Below are positions 1 to 8,817 of a DNA stretch of 64,000 bases, piece after piece (position 1 is the first letter of the stretch; every line of letters starts with the position of its first letter). The position numbers and the translations under genes are program-made. The notes beneath the pieces are model-generated. The model did not search any database and was not told where the DNA came from. It saw nothing but the letters and a program-made list of their open reading frames with translations. This DNA comes from Paracoccus sp. S3-43 (GTDB lineage: Bacteria; Pseudomonadota; Alphaproteobacteria; Rhodobacterales; Rhodobacteraceae): NCBI RefSeq assembly GCF_029027965.1, contig NZ_CP119082.1, positions 2,837,001 to 2,901,000 of the forward strand, given 5' to 3'.

Positions 1-468
1 CACTTCGGGATGCGCGCCGATGGTAAAGCGGAAGACCGAGGTATTGCCGACCCGATGCAGGAAGCGGTCGCGGGCGGGCCGGAGGCGGCGCAGGGGTTTC
101 GGACGGAACAGATCGTCATCGCGGATGATCGGCACCTCGCCCGGATAATCGAAGAACGGCGCCAGATCGCCGACGACCACCAAGTCCAGATCCAGAAACA
201 GCGCCGTCCCCGAAAGCCCCCCCAGATCGCGGCGAAACAGCGCCAGCTTGCGCCACCGCGTATCGGAACTGCCCTCGGGCAGCCCCAGTTCGGGCAGCGG
301 CAGGGCCTCGATCCCCGGTGCCAGCCCCTCGGCATCATCGGTGAAGCAGATGAAGCGATACGGCCGGTCCAGGTGGCGGCGCACCTGCGCGGCCAGCCGG
401 TTGACATCCGCCGCACTGTAGAGCGTGCCCCATTTCATTGTCAGGATCAGCAGGGACTCACCATTCAT
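1..468 (-). CDS. Glycosyltransferase-like protein, C-terminus beyond window
   Basis: Only the first 156 codons lie inside the window. The protein begins MNGESLLILTMKWGTLYS and continues with a segment resembling a nucleotide-sugar pocket (RPYRFICFTDDAEGL), then a hydrophobic strand ending in LFLDLDLVVVGDL. That DLD is the DxD-type metal/nucleotide-sugar motif of GT-A glycosyltransferases. The ATG follows GAGAGCTGGAC, a modest ribosome site; a second Met (MKWG, residue 11) is an alternative start. It lies 81 bp downstream of the unknown gene at 550-1299 on the same strand and may be co-transcribed. A sugar-transfer role to a surface glycan or lipid is inferred from the fold signature only. Confidence 0.7.
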   Translation of the reverse strand, partial: MNGESLLILTMKWGTLYSAADVNRLAAQVRRHLDRPYRFICFTDDAEGLAPGIEALPLPELGLPEGSSDTRWRKLALFRRDLGGLSGTALFLDLDLVVVGDLAPFFDYPGEVPIIRDDDLFRPKPLRRLRPARDRFLHRVGNTSVFRFTIGAHPEV

Positions 469-549
469 GTCCAGCTCTCGTGGTTGGGAGGCAGCTTGCG
501 CCAGGCCGGATCGGTCTGGCAAGAAGGACGTGACGACCAGCCGACGGGT

Positions 550-1299
550 TCAGGTTTCGCCGCTGTCCCACCAGCCGGTGCGATCGCGATGGTGCAGCGC
601 GCGCAGCCGGGCGAAGGTCGTGTCATGGATCTGCATCCGGTCATAGATCGTCTTGAAGATCATCCCCGCGGGACCGGTGGCGAAATAAGGCTCCAGCCGC
701 CAATACAGGTTGCGAAGCATGTCATCGCTGCCCGCCTTGAACACGGCCAGCCCGTCGAACAGCGGGACCATGCCCGCCTGAAGCCCCTCGATCCGTTCGG
801 GCAGCGGGGCCAGCGTCTCGGCGCCGTGGATATAGCGGTCGGATTCGCCGATCTTGACCATATTGCCCAGAAGCGTGGCCATCATCGCCACCGCCCGCGC
901 CTGCGGATCGGCGGCATGGTCGGCCAGCGTATCCGCGGCCGAGATCAGCCAGCGCAGATTCAAGCGTCGGCACAGGAACCCTGCCTCCTGCGCCCAAAGC
1001 GCTTCGAACCGCGCGATGTTTTCGGCCAGCCGCACCTCGCGGCGAATCAGGACAATCAGCGAGGCATGGTGGAAAAGCAGTTCCGCCTGCCCCGAGAACT
1101 CTCTCCGCAGATTCGCCAGATGCTGGTCGAGCGATTTTTCCGACCCGTGGGTCTGCACAGGCGTGCCCGCCTCGATGATCCGGTCCCGCATTGCGGCCAG
1201 ATCGGGATCGGCGACGATATGGCGCCGGGCGCCCCAGCGTTTGCGGTGCTGGTTCAACGAGAAGAACCGCTCGATCCTGGATTTCCTGCGCCTGACCAT
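550..1299 (-). CDS. Conserved hypothetical protein downstream of pnp
   Basis: A 249-residue protein that I do not recognise. It is basic at the N-terminus (MVRRRKSRIERFF), has no signal peptide or clear membrane segment, and is probably largely helical and cytoplasmic. The frame stays open up to a TTG at 1335, but that codon sits in the T-rich tail of the pnp terminator. The ATG at 1299, preceded by AAGGG about ten bases upstream, is the better start. It follows pnp on the same strand and precedes a glycosyltransferase-like gene, so a role in surface polysaccharide metabolism is possible but is inferred from position alone. Confidence 0.6.
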   Translation of the reverse strand: MVRRRKSRIERFFSLNQHRKRWGARRHIVADPDLAAMRDRIIEAGTPVQTHGSEKSLDQHLANLRREFSGQAELLFHHASLIVLIRREVRLAENIARFEALWAQEAGFLCRRLNLRWLISAADTLADHAADPQARAVAMMATLLGNMVKIGESDRYIHGAETLAPLPERIEGLQAGMVPLFDGLAVFKAGSDDMLRNLYWRLEPYFATGPAGMIFKTIYDRMQIHDTTFARLRALHHRDRTGWWDSGET

Positions 1300-1332
1300 C
1301 CGCCTGTGGCCCTTGCCGAACTGGAATGCCGT

Positions 1333-1362
1333 CAAAAGAAGAACCCGGACAAGGCCGGGTGC
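1333..1362 (-). terminator. Rho-independent terminator of pnp
   Basis: On the minus strand ACCCGG-CCTTGT-CCGGGT forms a six-base-pair hairpin (1343-1360) followed by the T-rich TTCTTCTTTT. It begins about 20 bp after the pnp stop codon. Confidence 0.65.
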
Positions 1363-1382
1363 TTCACGATCTTGCGGAAGGA

Positions 1383-3527
1383 TCAGCCCTCGGCCGGTTC
1401 TTCCTTGGTCTCGGTGATCTCCTGGCCGGTTTCCTGGTCGACCATCTTCATGCCCAGGCGGACCTTGCCGCGATCGTCGAAGCCCAGCAGCTTGACCTTG
1501 ACCTCCTGACCTTCCTTCAGCAGTTCGTTCGGATGGTTCAGGCGCTTGTTGGCGATCTGGGACACATGGACCAGGCCGTCGCGCTTGCCGAAGAAGTTCA
1601 CGAAGGCGCCGAAATCGACCAGCTTGACGACCTTGCCGGTATAGATCCGGCCTTCTTCCGGCTCGGCCACAATCGAATAGATCATGTCATAGGCCTTCTT
1701 GATCGAATCGGCATTGGCCGAGGCGATCTTGATGGTGCCGTCGTCGTTGATGTCGACCTTGGCGCCCGAAACCTCGACGATCTCGCGGATGACCTTGCCG
1801 CCGGACCCGATCACTTCGCGAATCTTGTCGGTCGGGATCTGCATCGTCTCGATCCGGGGGGCGTGGGCCGAAAATTCGCGGCGGCCTTCGGTCAGGGCCT
1901 TGGCCATTTCGCCCAGGATGTGCAGACGGCCTTCCTTGGCCTGCGCCAGGGCCTGTTCCATGATGGCAGGCGTGATGCCCGCGACCTTGATGTCCATCTG
2001 CAACGAGGTGATGCCCTCGGCGGTGCCGGCGACCTTGAAGTCCATGTCGCCCAGGTGATCCTCATCGCCCAGGATGTCGGTCAGGACCGCATAGCGGCCA
2101 TCGTCTTCCAGGATCAGGCCCATCGCCACCCCGGCGACCGGCGCCTTCAGCGGCACGCCCGCATCCATCATCGCCAGCGACCCGCCGCAGACCGACGCCA
2201 TCGAGGACGAGCCGTTCGATTCGGTGATCTCGGACACGACGCGGATGGTATAGGGGAAATCGGTCGGCGCGGGCAGCACGGCTTGCAGCGCGCGCCAGGC
2301 CAGCTTGCCGTGGCCGATCTCGCGGCGGCCGGGGGAACCGACGCGGCCCACCTCGCCCACCGAATAGGGCGGGAAGTTGTAGTGCAGCAGGAAGTTGCTG
2401 CGGCTGTTGCCGTGCAGGGCGTCGATGATCTGTTCGTCGTCGCCGGTGCCCAGCGTGGTCACGACCAGGGCCTGGGTCTCGCCACGGGTGAACAGCGCGC
2501 TGCCATGGGTGCGCGGCAGGATGCCGACTTCGCTGTCGATGGCGCGGACGGTCTTGTTGTCGCGGCCGTCGATGCGGGCGCCGCCATTGATCACGTCGCC
2601 GCGCAGGATGCCCGATTCCAGCTTCTTCAGCGCCGAATCCAGGTTCGGATCGGCCAGATCGTCCTCGGACAGGCCGGCCTTGACGGCCGCTTTCGCGGCT
2701 TCGATGGCATCGTGACGCTCACCCTTGTCACGGATGGCATAGGCGGCGCGCATTCCGGCTTCGCCCAGCGACTTCACGCGGGCAAACAGCGCGCTGTAAT
2801 CGGGCGACTGGAAGTTGAAGGGTTCCTTCGCGGCGGCCTCGGCCAGGTCGATGATCAGGTCGATCACCGGCTGCATCTGCTCGTGGCCGAACTTCACGGC
2901 GCCCAGCATTTCGTCCTCGGACAGTTCATAGGCCTCGGACTCGACCATCATCACGGCGTCCTTGGTGCCCGCGACGACCAGATCCAGCCGCTGTTCCGGG
3001 TTGGCCCGCAGGTTGTCCATGTCCGACACTTCGGGGTTCAGCACATACTGGCCGTTGGCGAACCCCACGCGGGCGGCGCCGATCGGACCCATGAAGGGCA
3101 CGCCCGACAGGGTCAGCGCCGCCGAGGCCGCGATCATCGCCACGATGTCGGGATCGTTCACCAGGTCGTGCGACAGCACGGTGCACATCACCAGCACTTC
3201 ATTCTTGAAGCCCGGCGCGAACAGCGGGCGGCAGGGCCGGTCGATCAGGCGCGCGGTCAGCGTTTCCTTTTCCGAGGGGCGCGCCTCGCGCTTGAAGAAG
3301 CCGCCGGGGATCTTGCCCGCGGCATAGTATTTTTCCTGATAGTGAACCGTCAGCGGGAAGAAGTCCTGCCCAGGCTTCGGTTCTTTCGCGAAGGTCACGT
3401 TGGCCATGACGCTGGTCTCGCCCAGGGTGGCGATGACCGTGCCGTCGGCCTGACGGGCAACCTTGCCCGTTTCCAGCGTGAGCGTTTCCTGGCCCCACTG
3501 GATGGATTTCTTCACTTCATCAAACAT
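1383..3527 (-). CDS. pnp: Polyribonucleotide nucleotidyltransferase (PNPase)
   Basis: PNPase degrades RNA 3' to 5' by phosphorolysis and is a degradosome partner. The 714 residues are full length: two RNase PH-like domains, a KH domain containing [15 protein letters not shown], and a C-terminal S1 domain ([20 protein letters not shown]). The start [12 protein letters not shown] has a strong ribosome site (GAGGAAATCAG then ATG). An upstream in-frame extension of 16 codons lacks such support. The acidic tail ([15 protein letters not shown]) is typical of the family. rpsO lies upstream on the same strand, but an extra gene and a terminator separate the two. Confidence 0.98.
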   Translation of the reverse strand: MFDEVKKSIQWGQETLTLETGKVARQADGTVIATLGETSVMANVTFAKEPKPGQDFFPLTVHYQEKYYAAGKIPGGFFKREARPSEKETLTARLIDRPCRPLFAPGFKNEVLVMCTVLSHDLVNDPDIVAMIAASAALTLSGVPFMGPIGAARVGFANGQYVLNPEVSDMDNLRANPEQRLDLVVAGTKDAVMMVESEAYELSEDEMLGAVKFGHEQMQPVIDLIIDLAEAAAKEPFNFQSPDYSALFARVKSLGEAGMRAAYAIRDKGERHDAIEAAKAAVKAGLSEDDLADPNLDSALKKLESGILRGDVINGGARIDGRDNKTVRAIDSEVGILPRTHGSALFTRGETQALVVTTLGTGDDEQIIDALHGNSRSNFLLHYNFPPYSVGEVGRVGSPGRREIGHGKLAWRALQAVLPAPTDFPYTIRVVSEITESNGSSSMASVCGGSLAMMDAGVPLKAPVAGVAMGLILEDDGRYAVLTDILGDEDHLGDMDFKVAGTAEGITSLQMDIKVAGITPAIMEQALAQAKEGRLHILGEMAKALTEGRREFSAHAPRIETMQIPTDKIREVIGSGGKVIREIVEVSGAKVDINDDGTIKIASANADSIKKAYDMIYSIVAEPEEGRIYTGKVVKLVDFGAFVNFFGKRDGLVHVSQIANKRLNHPNELLKEGQEVKVKLLGFDDRGKVRLGMKMVDQETGQEITETKEEPAEG

Positions 3528-3804
3528 CTGATTTCCTCTGGGCCGCGCCAGCCCTCTGGTTCGCGCCCGTGTCATATGGCGGCCCCATTGCCGCCGCCCC
3601 TATCCTTTGCATGTGCCCCAGGGCATGGGCGTCACGTCACAGATGGCGGGGCCTTACAGGAAAACAGGGGGCTTGGGAAGTGGCCAGACCGGCCCGCCGC
3701 CGGAGGCCCGCCAAGGCGCGGGGCGGGGCACGGGTTCGTCGTCAACGGCAACGCCCGCAGCCGGGGCCGCGGGCGGGTTCCTTGCGGTTCGGGCGGGCCA
3801 GGCG
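3528..3804. other. Intergenic region upstream of pnp
   Basis: 277 bp of GC-rich DNA between the Ala-rich gene and pnp. It should hold the pnp promoter and leader, where PNPase autoregulation often acts in other bacteria. I see only short GC-rich inverted repeats and no convincing -35/-10 pair or RNA gene. Confidence 0.4.
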
Positions 3805-4356
3805 TTACGCGGCCCCCGGCTGGCTCGCCGGCGCGGCCTGGACGCTGGGCTGCGCGGCGGCATGTTCGGCCACCTCCTTCTGAGCCGGGTCGGCCTTGGG
3901 CGTGACCTTCAGGATGTCGACCAGGTTCAGCAGCTTTTCCCGCTCCATCCCGCGGATGGCCCAGGCGCGGGCGCGATCTTCCTCGGACGGATCGGCCGCC
4001 TCGGCGGGTCGGTCGGCGGCTGTTTCAGAAACGGCCGCCACAGGTTCGGCCGATGCCGGGGCCGAAGCAGGGTCCGAGGATTGGTTTGCGGCGGCGGCCG
4101 CGACCCGTTGCAGCGCCTTGTCGGACAGGTCGAACTTGACGCCTTCAGTCTGCGCCGCTGCGCTGCCTTGCTGCGGGGATGCCGCCACCAGAGGCGTTTC
4201 TGCGGCCTGCTGGATCGTCTGCTGGGACGCGGCGGCGGCCGGGACCACGGCCCCGGTCGATGTCGTCGCGGCGCGGGACGGGGTTGCGGCGGGCGCTGCG
4301 GGGATCGTTGGGTTCAGAAGGGGCTGCAAGATCGGTTTCAGAATACCAAGTATCAT
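3805..4356 (-). CDS. Ala/Pro-rich hypothetical protein between rpsO and pnp
   Basis: A 183-residue protein of unknown function. A short hydrophobic N-terminus (MILGILKPILQPLLNPT) is followed by a low-complexity stretch rich in Ala, Ser, Pro and Gln. A more ordered acidic/helical segment follows (SEEDRARAWAIRGMEREKL, then LNLVDILKVTP), and then another Ala-rich tail. The ATG is preceded by GAGGAACCGCGGAA, a good ribosome site, so translation is plausible despite the biased composition. The helical segment looks like the only folded part. It splits the usual rpsO-pnp pairing. No domain is assigned. Confidence 0.6.
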   Translation of the reverse strand: MILGILKPILQPLLNPTIPAAPAATPSRAATTSTGAVVPAAAASQQTIQQAAETPLVAASPQQGSAAAQTEGVKFDLSDKALQRVAAAAANQSSDPASAPASAEPVAAVSETAADRPAEAADPSEEDRARAWAIRGMEREKLLNLVDILKVTPKADPAQKEVAEHAAAQPSVQAAPASQPGAA

Positions 4357-4462
4357 TTCCGCGGTTCCTCGTTGATAACGCCCCCGATTTTAGAGGCCGT
4401 CAAACGGGAGTCGACGAAATAGCCCTTTGAATTTTAATGAAGCATTAACCAGTTCAGGGGCC

Positions 4463-4498
4463 TTGAAACGCAAGACGCCCGCGACGGGATCGCGGGCG
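4463..4498 (-). terminator. Terminator of rpsO
   Basis: A perfect nine-base-pair hairpin (4476-4484 with 4490-4498, five-base loop) is followed on the minus strand by TCTTGCGTTTC. It sits 24 bp past the rpsO stop codon, so most rpsO transcripts should end before pnp. Confidence 0.7.
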
Positions 4499-4522
4499 CC
4501 TGCCTGTCCGGTCGGGCTGCGA

Positions 4523-4792
4523 TCAGCGGCGCAGGCCCAGCTTGCCGATCAGGTCGGTATAGCGGGCTTCGTCCTTCTTCTTCAGATAGTCCAGCAGCTT
4601 GCGGCGCTGCGCGACCATCATCAGCAGACCACGGCGCGAATGGTTGTCTTTCTTGTGGGTCTTGAAATGCTCGGTCAGGGTGGCGATGCGCGAGGACAGG
4701 ATCGCCACCTGCACCTCGGGCGAGCCGGTGTCGCCTGCGGCGGTGCCGAATTCCTTGATGACGCGGGCTTTTTCTTCAACGGTGATCGACAT
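4523..4792 (-). CDS. rpsO: 30S ribosomal protein S15
   Basis: 89 residues, the exact usual length for S15, which binds 16S rRNA at the central-domain three-way junction and helps nucleate the platform of the small subunit. Recognisable blocks are [16 protein letters not shown] near the N-terminus, [18 protein letters not shown] with the conserved basic/His RNA-binding face, and the C-terminal [20 protein letters not shown]. The ATG is preceded by AAAAGGAGACCCCG on the minus strand, a strong ribosome site. It is followed closely by its own terminator. Confidence 0.99.
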   Translation of the reverse strand: MSITVEEKARVIKEFGTAAGDTGSPEVQVAILSSRIATLTEHFKTHKKDNHSRRGLLMMVAQRRKLLDYLKKKDEARYTDLIGKLGLRR

Positions 4793-4927
4793 CGGGGTCT
4801 CCTTTTCGGAACGGGGTTATGGCGCAGGCCGGGATGTCGTCCAGCACTGGCCCGTGGAGGGTCCGCCCGAAGCACCGGGCCGGATGCGCGCCCATACAGG
4901 GAAAGCGCGGCCAGGGAAAGGGGCAAG

Positions 4928-5101
4928 TTATCCCGGACCCCGGACGATCACGATTTCCGCGACGGCCAGGCCGCCGCCTTGCGGCATCCGCGCGATCGGA
5001 TCGCCGTTCACCGTCACCAGGACCGTGCCGCCGGGGGCGGGATCGCCGGTATCGTCGTCCCCGTCACGGCTGCCGGACAGGTCCAGGGCGGCCCCGGCGC
5101 A
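4928..5101 (-). other. Open stretch after rpmJ, possible remnant
   Basis: Downstream of rpmJ and in the same frame as it there is an open stretch ending at a TAA at 4928-4930. Its last part reads like protein (ALDLSGSRDGDDDTGDPAPG, then TVLVTVNGDPIARMPQGGG and LAVAEIVIVRGPG). It has no ATG or supported GTG start, and its upstream end runs through the rpmJ terminator. It may be a decayed gene, a small ORF with an unusual start, or chance. The remaining roughly 135 bp up to rpsO presumably carry the rpsO promoter, but no clear elements are visible. Confidence 0.25.
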
Positions 5102-5107
5102 TGAAAA

Positions 5108-5130
5108 AACCCGCCGGATCGGGCGGGTTT
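5108..5130 (-). terminator. Terminator of rpmJ
   Basis: A hairpin with stem AACCCGCC/GGCGGGTT (5108-5115 with 5122-5129) is followed on the minus strand by six T residues. It lies about 30 bp past the rpmJ stop. Confidence 0.85.
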
Positions 5131-5158
5131 GTTTCGTTTTCGCAGTGATCGTGGCCTG

Positions 5159-5284
5159 TCAGCCCTGGCGGGCCTTGAAGCGGCGGTTGGTCTTGTTGAT
5201 CACATAGATGCGGCCCTTGCGGCGGACCACCTGGCAGTCGCGGTGCCGGCTTTTCAGCGAGCGGAGCGAATTGCGAACCTTCAT
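5159..5284 (-). CDS. rpmJ: 50S ribosomal protein L36, 41-residue form
   Basis: L36 is a tiny basic protein of the large subunit. This 41-residue copy ([20 protein letters not shown], then [20 protein letters not shown]) is the longer proteobacterial type. It keeps only one of the four zinc ligands (the single Cys in RDCQVV), so it is the zinc-independent form. The annotated start is the Met of MKVRNS, because the longer open frame upstream runs into the neighbouring tRNA. It stands alone, with its own terminator downstream and tRNA-Val upstream. Confidence 0.97.
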   Translation of the reverse strand: MKVRNSLRSLKSRHRDCQVVRRKGRIYVINKTNRRFKARQG

Positions 5285-5361
5285 CGGTTTTTCTCCATCA
5301 CGCGGCTCGCAGCCGCAGGAAAACGAAAGACCCCCGACGGCTGCCGGGGGCGGCGAAAACA

Positions 5362-5436
5362 TGGTGGGCGGTACTGGGATCGAACCAGTGGCCACTACGA
5401 TGTCAACGTAGTGCTCTACCGCTGAGCTAACCGCCC
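5362..5436 (-). tRNA. tRNA-Val (GAC anticodon)
   Basis: Read on the minus strand, the gene begins GGGCGGTTAGCTCAGCGGTA, with the D-arm GCTCAGCGGTAGAGC. The anticodon stem CTACG/CGTAG encloses TTGACAT (anticodon GAC), and the T-arm is CTGGTTCGATCCCAG. The acceptor stem GGGCGGT pairs with ACCGCCC. The 3' CCA is encoded. It lies between rpmJ and the N-formylglutamate amidohydrolase-like gene and is the only tRNA found in the window. Confidence 0.97.
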
Positions 5437-5595
5437 GTCCTTGGGTGATCCCGTCCGCTTCCCTCTGGGGAAACGTCCCGAACCGCCTTTGGTCCGCGTG
5501 TCTATATAGGCGGGCCTTGGGGGTTTCAAGCCCTATCGCAGCAGGAAACTTATCGTCTATAAGGTTCAGGAAGAAACCGCCCGCCGGGGTCTGAC

Positions 5596-6462
5596 TTGAC
5601 CGAATCCGACCTGCCTGTCCTGATCGACCGGCCCGACCGCTGGGCCAGCGGCGTCATTTTCGGATCGCCTCATTCGGGACGCGTCTATCCCGACTGGTTC
5701 CTGGAAGGCACGAAGCTGCCGCCGGAAACCCTGCGGTCGTCCGAGGATGCCTTCGTGGATCGGCTGATCGCCTGCGCCCCGTCCCTTGGCGCGGTGACGA
5801 TTCGCGCGCAGGTGCCCCGCGCCATCGTCGATCTGAACCGCGCCCCGGACGAGATCGACCCGCTGGTGGTGCGCGGCGTGCCCCGCCATCCCCTGAACCA
5901 GCGGACCCTGGCGGGCCTGGGCGTGATCCCTCGGGTCGTGTCGCAGGGCCGCGCCATCCTGGAACGCCCCCTGGACCGGGCCGAGGCCGAACGCCGCATC
6001 GACGCCTATTGGCGGCCCTATCACCAGGCCCTGACCGCCCTGATCGCCGAGGCGCAGGCGCGGTTCGGGCAGGCGATCCTGATCGACATGCATTCGATGC
6101 CGCACGACGCCCTGGCCCATCTGCACGGACCGCGCCCCGACATGGTGCTGGGCAACCGCCACGGCCTGTCCGCCGCCCCGCGCGTGTCGGATGCCATCGT
6201 CGCCGCCGTCGAGGCCGAGGGCTGGCGGATCCGGCGCAATTCGCCCTTCGCGGGGGCCTATATCTGTTCGGCCTATGGCCGGCCCGCCCGGAACATCCAT
6301 GTGGTGCAGCTGGAAATCGACCGGGCGCTGTATATGGACGAAAAGGCCGTCGCCCCGCATGACGGGTTCGACGATGTCGCAGCCAGGATGGGGCGGGTGA
6401 TTCGCAAGCTGGCGGTCCTGGAAGGCGACGACCGGTCGGACCCCGCCATCGCCGCCGAATGA
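5596..6462 (+). CDS. N-formylglutamate amidohydrolase family protein
   Basis: This 288-residue protein matches the N-formylglutamate amidohydrolase (HutG-like) family, metal-dependent enzymes that hydrolyse N-formylated amino acids. Family hallmarks are the early [13 protein letters not shown] loop, [15 protein letters not shown], the metal-binding-type IDMHSMPH, and a late Asn-rich segment ([15 protein letters not shown]). The start is a TTG 14 bases after the upstream A/G-rich AGGAAGAAACCG; no ATG exists in the first 150 codons that would keep the motifs. It heads a compact run with the SPFH, NfeD-like and NUDIX genes. No other hut genes are nearby, so a role in histidine breakdown is not supported. 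Confidence 0.85.
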   Translation: MTESDLPVLIDRPDRWASGVIFGSPHSGRVYPDWFLEGTKLPPETLRSSEDAFVDRLIACAPSLGAVTIRAQVPRAIVDLNRAPDEIDPLVVRGVPRHPLNQRTLAGLGVIPRVVSQGRAILERPLDRAEAERRIDAYWRPYHQALTALIAEAQARFGQAILIDMHSMPHDALAHLHGPRPDMVLGNRHGLSAAPRVSDAIVAAVEAEGWRIRRNSPFAGAYICSAYGRPARNIHVVQLEIDRALYMDEKAVAPHDGFDDVAARMGRVIRKLAVLEGDDRSDPAIAAE

Positions 6463-6475
6463 CAGGAGTGAACGG

Positions 6476-7378
6476 ATGGACGACCTGCCGAACCTGATTG
6501 CCGATGCCTTGGGCCGGAACATTGCCCTGATCGTGCTGGCGGTCCTGATCCTGCTGGCCGTGCTGTCGGCGGTCAGGATCGTGCCGCAATCGGAAAAATA
6601 CGTGGTCGAGCGGTTCGGCCGCCTGCATGCCGTGCTGGGGCCGGGGATCAACCTGACCGTGCCCTTCCTGGACCGCGTGGCGCACCGGATCTCGGTCCTG
6701 GAACGGCAGTTGCCGACCAGCAGCCAGGACGCCATCACCGCCGACAACGTGCTGGTGCAGGTGGAAACCAGCGTCTTCTATCGCATCATCGAGCCGGAAA
6801 AGACCGTCTACCGCATCCGCGACATCGACGCGGCCATCGCCACCACCGTCGCGGGCATCGTGCGGTCGGAAATCGGCACGATGGAACTGGACCAGGTGCA
6901 GTCGAACCGCGCGTCCCTGATCACCCGGATCCGCGAATCGCTGGCCAATGTCGTCGACGACTGGGGGATCGAGGTGACGCGGGCCGAGATCCTGGACGTG
7001 AACCTGGATCAGGCGACCCGCGCCGCCATGCTGCAACAGCTGAACGCCGAGCGCGCCCGCCGCGCCCAGGTGACCGAGGCCGAGGGCAAGCGCCGCGCGG
7101 TCGAACTGGCCGCCGACGGCGATCTGTATGCCGCCGAACAGCTTGCCAAGGCCAAGCGCGTGTTGGCCGATGCCGAGGCCTATGCCACCGCCGCCATCGC
7201 CGAGGCGATCCAGAAGAACGGGCTTGAGGCCGCGCAGTATCAGGTGGCGCTGAAACAGGTCGAGGCGCTGGCCGAGGTCGGCCGGGGCGACGGCAAGCAG
7301 GTCGTGTTGCTGCCCGCCGCCGCGCTGGATGCCTTTGGCGACGCTTTCGGCCTGCTGCGTGGGCGGTCGTCGTCATGA
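6476..7378 (+). CDS. SPFH/band-7 (stomatin-like) membrane protein
   Basis: A 300-residue stomatin/QmcA-type protein. One N-terminal membrane anchor (IALIVLAVLILLAVLSAVRI) is followed by the band-7 core (PQSEKYVVERFGRL, VPFLDRVAHRISVLERQLP, DAITADNVLVQVETSVFYRI). A coiled-coil then follows, rich in Ala/Glu/Arg (NAERARRAQVTEAEGKRRAV). Such proteins oligomerise at membrane microdomains and often modulate proteases. The ribosome site CAGGAGTGAACGG precedes the ATG. Its stop overlaps the next gene, an NfeD-like partner, by four bases (ATGA). This SPFH-NfeD pairing is widespread and supports a joint membrane function. Confidence 0.93.
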   Translation: MDDLPNLIADALGRNIALIVLAVLILLAVLSAVRIVPQSEKYVVERFGRLHAVLGPGINLTVPFLDRVAHRISVLERQLPTSSQDAITADNVLVQVETSVFYRIIEPEKTVYRIRDIDAAIATTVAGIVRSEIGTMELDQVQSNRASLITRIRESLANVVDDWGIEVTRAEILDVNLDQATRAAMLQQLNAERARRAQVTEAEGKRRAVELAADGDLYAAEQLAKAKRVLADAEAYATAAIAEAIQKNGLEAAQYQVALKQVEALAEVGRGDGKQVVLLPAAALDAFGDAFGLLRGRSSS

Positions 7379-7635
7379 ACGGCTGGCTGTGGCTGATCGC
7401 CGCCTTCGTGCTGGCGGGAATCGAACTGCTGGTGCCGGGCTGGGCCTTCATGGGGCTTGCGGCCTCGGTCGGGTTGATGGGGGTGCTGCTGCTGACCGGG
7501 CTGTGGACGGCGGATCTGCCCGCGACGCTGGTCGTCACCGCGCTGCTGTCGGCCGCAGCCTGGCTGCTGTTCCGGCGGCTGTGGCCGACCAGCCGGGGCG
7601 ACAAGCGGATCTGGGACCGCGACATCAACGAATGA
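7375..7635 (+). CDS. Short NfeD-like membrane protein
   Basis: An 86-residue membrane protein with two or three hydrophobic helices (WLWLIAAFVLAGIELLVPGW, FMGLAASVGLMGVLLL) ending in a short basic tail (RRLWPTSRGDKRIW). Its length and its position overlapping the SPFH gene match the short NfeD-family partners, which lack the protease domain. It probably helps assemble or localise the stomatin-like protein. Its own stop overlaps the NUDIX start (AATGA), so all three are translationally coupled. Confidence 0.85.
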   Translation: MNGWLWLIAAFVLAGIELLVPGWAFMGLAASVGLMGVLLLTGLWTADLPATLVVTALLSAAAWLLFRRLWPTSRGDKRIWDRDINE

Positions 7636-8123
7636 CGGCTGGGGCGGATGCCGGGGCCGGGTCTCCGGGCCAAGAAGAAGCGGCCTTTCACGGCGCCAAG
7701 CTGGTCCTGGTCCATGACGGGCAGCTGCTGACCTATCTGCGCGACGACAGGCCGGGTCTGCCGTTTCCGGCCTGCTGGGATCTGCCCGGCGGCGGGCGCG
7801 AGGGCGACGAATCGCCTCTGGATTGCGCCCTGCGCGAATTGCGCGAGGAATTCGGTCTGACGCTGCCGCCGTCGCGGCTGGTGGGGCGGTCCTTCGCCTC
7901 GATCCGGCATCCCGGCTGGCGGTCCTGGCTGTTCACCGGGCAACTGAACGCGGCCGAGATCGCCGCCATCCGCTTCGGCGACGAGGGGCAGGAATGGCGG
8001 ATGATGCCGCTGGCGGACTTCGCCGCCCATCCCCGCGCGGTCCCGCAATTCCGCGCCCTGGTCCGCGAGCTTATCGCAGCGCCGCCACGCCCCGTACCAG
8101 CGGGCGCAGCGCGTCGCCCTTGA
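7632..8123 (+). CDS. NUDIX hydrolase
   Basis: A 163-residue NUDIX enzyme, which would hydrolyse a nucleoside diphosphate linked to another moiety. The NUDIX box is visible as GGGREGDESPLDCALRELRE followed by EFG, matching GX5EX7REUXEEXGU. The ATG at 7632 overlaps the stop of the preceding gene. The longer upstream frame is an artefact of the SPFH/NfeD region. The last 53 bp overlap the convergent membrane-protein gene at 8071, so the C-terminal AAPPRPVPAGAARRP may be a runover tail. The substrate is unknown. Confidence 0.88.
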   Translation: MTAGADAGAGSPGQEEAAFHGAKLVLVHDGQLLTYLRDDRPGLPFPACWDLPGGGREGDESPLDCALRELREEFGLTLPPSRLVGRSFASIRHPGWRSWLFTGQLNAAEIAAIRFGDEGQEWRMMPLADFAAHPRAVPQFRALVRELIAAPPRPVPAGAARRP

Positions 8124-8790
8124 CCATCCAGCTTGTCGCGAAGGCGAAGGTGGCGACGGTTTCCAGCCAGAAGACCGGGCGCAGACCGGCCAGCCGGTCG
8201 TCCAGCCCGGTCGCGAACAGCACGCCGATCAACCCGATGCTGGCGACGATCATCCAGCCGCAGATCCGATAGATCCGGTTCGAGGCGTCCTTTTCCGCCC
8301 CGTCCACCGCGCCCTTGGTGAACAGCACCAGGCAATAGACCGCCAGGGCGCCAAAGAACACCGCCGCCGCGACCAGATGCACCAGCGACGCCAGCGGCGG
8401 CTTCAGCAGGCATTGCAGCAGCGTGCAGGCCGCCTCGTCGGGAAGGACGCAACCGTCCTTGCAGGTGGGCGACAGGGCCACCAGGGCGATGGCCACCGCC
8501 GCCACCCGCGCCGTGCCTTTGTCCGTGACCAGATCGCCCGCATCGGGGCGAAAGCCCTCGTAGCTCCACAGAAACACCGCCTGGGCGATCAGGCTGCCGA
8601 CGAAGACCTCTCGCATCGGGCTGTAATAGGCCGAGGAGATGCTGGGCAGCAATTCGCCGACAGCCAGCCCATAGGCCAGCAGCGCCAGCGGCAGGAAGAA
8701 GCCAAGCGCGCCGATGGCCCGCCGGACCGCCAGGAAGGACAGGACCAGATCGTTATGCGATTTCTGCCTTATGCCGTGATCGTCCGCCAT
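8071..8790 (-). CDS. Multi-pass membrane protein of unknown function
   Basis: A 239-residue integral membrane protein with about six helices (GFFLPLALLAYGLAVG, VFVGSLIAQAVFLWSYEGF, VAAVAIALVALSP, LASLVHLVAAAVFFGALAVY, GWMIVASIGLIGVLFATGL). The segment SSAYYSPMREVFVG is shared by uncharacterised bacterial membrane proteins that I recall, but no function is known to me. Four Cys residues cluster in the central loop (PTCKDGCVLPDEAACTLLQC) and could be structural or redox-active. It is convergent with, and overlaps, the NUDIX gene by 53 bp. Confidence 0.75.
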   Translation of the reverse strand: MADDHGIRQKSHNDLVLSFLAVRRAIGALGFFLPLALLAYGLAVGELLPSISSAYYSPMREVFVGSLIAQAVFLWSYEGFRPDAGDLVTDKGTARVAAVAIALVALSPTCKDGCVLPDEAACTLLQCLLKPPLASLVHLVAAAVFFGALAVYCLVLFTKGAVDGAEKDASNRIYRICGWMIVASIGLIGVLFATGLDDRLAGLRPVFWLETVATFAFATSWMVKGDALRPLVRGVAALR

Positions 8791-8817
8791 CGCCTTGCCT
8801 CCTTTCGCCGGTGCCCG

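Noticed and set aside
1326..3905. An 859-codon plus-strand frame
   Set aside because: Antisense to pnp; low-complexity Gly/Asp/His composition and no ribosome site.
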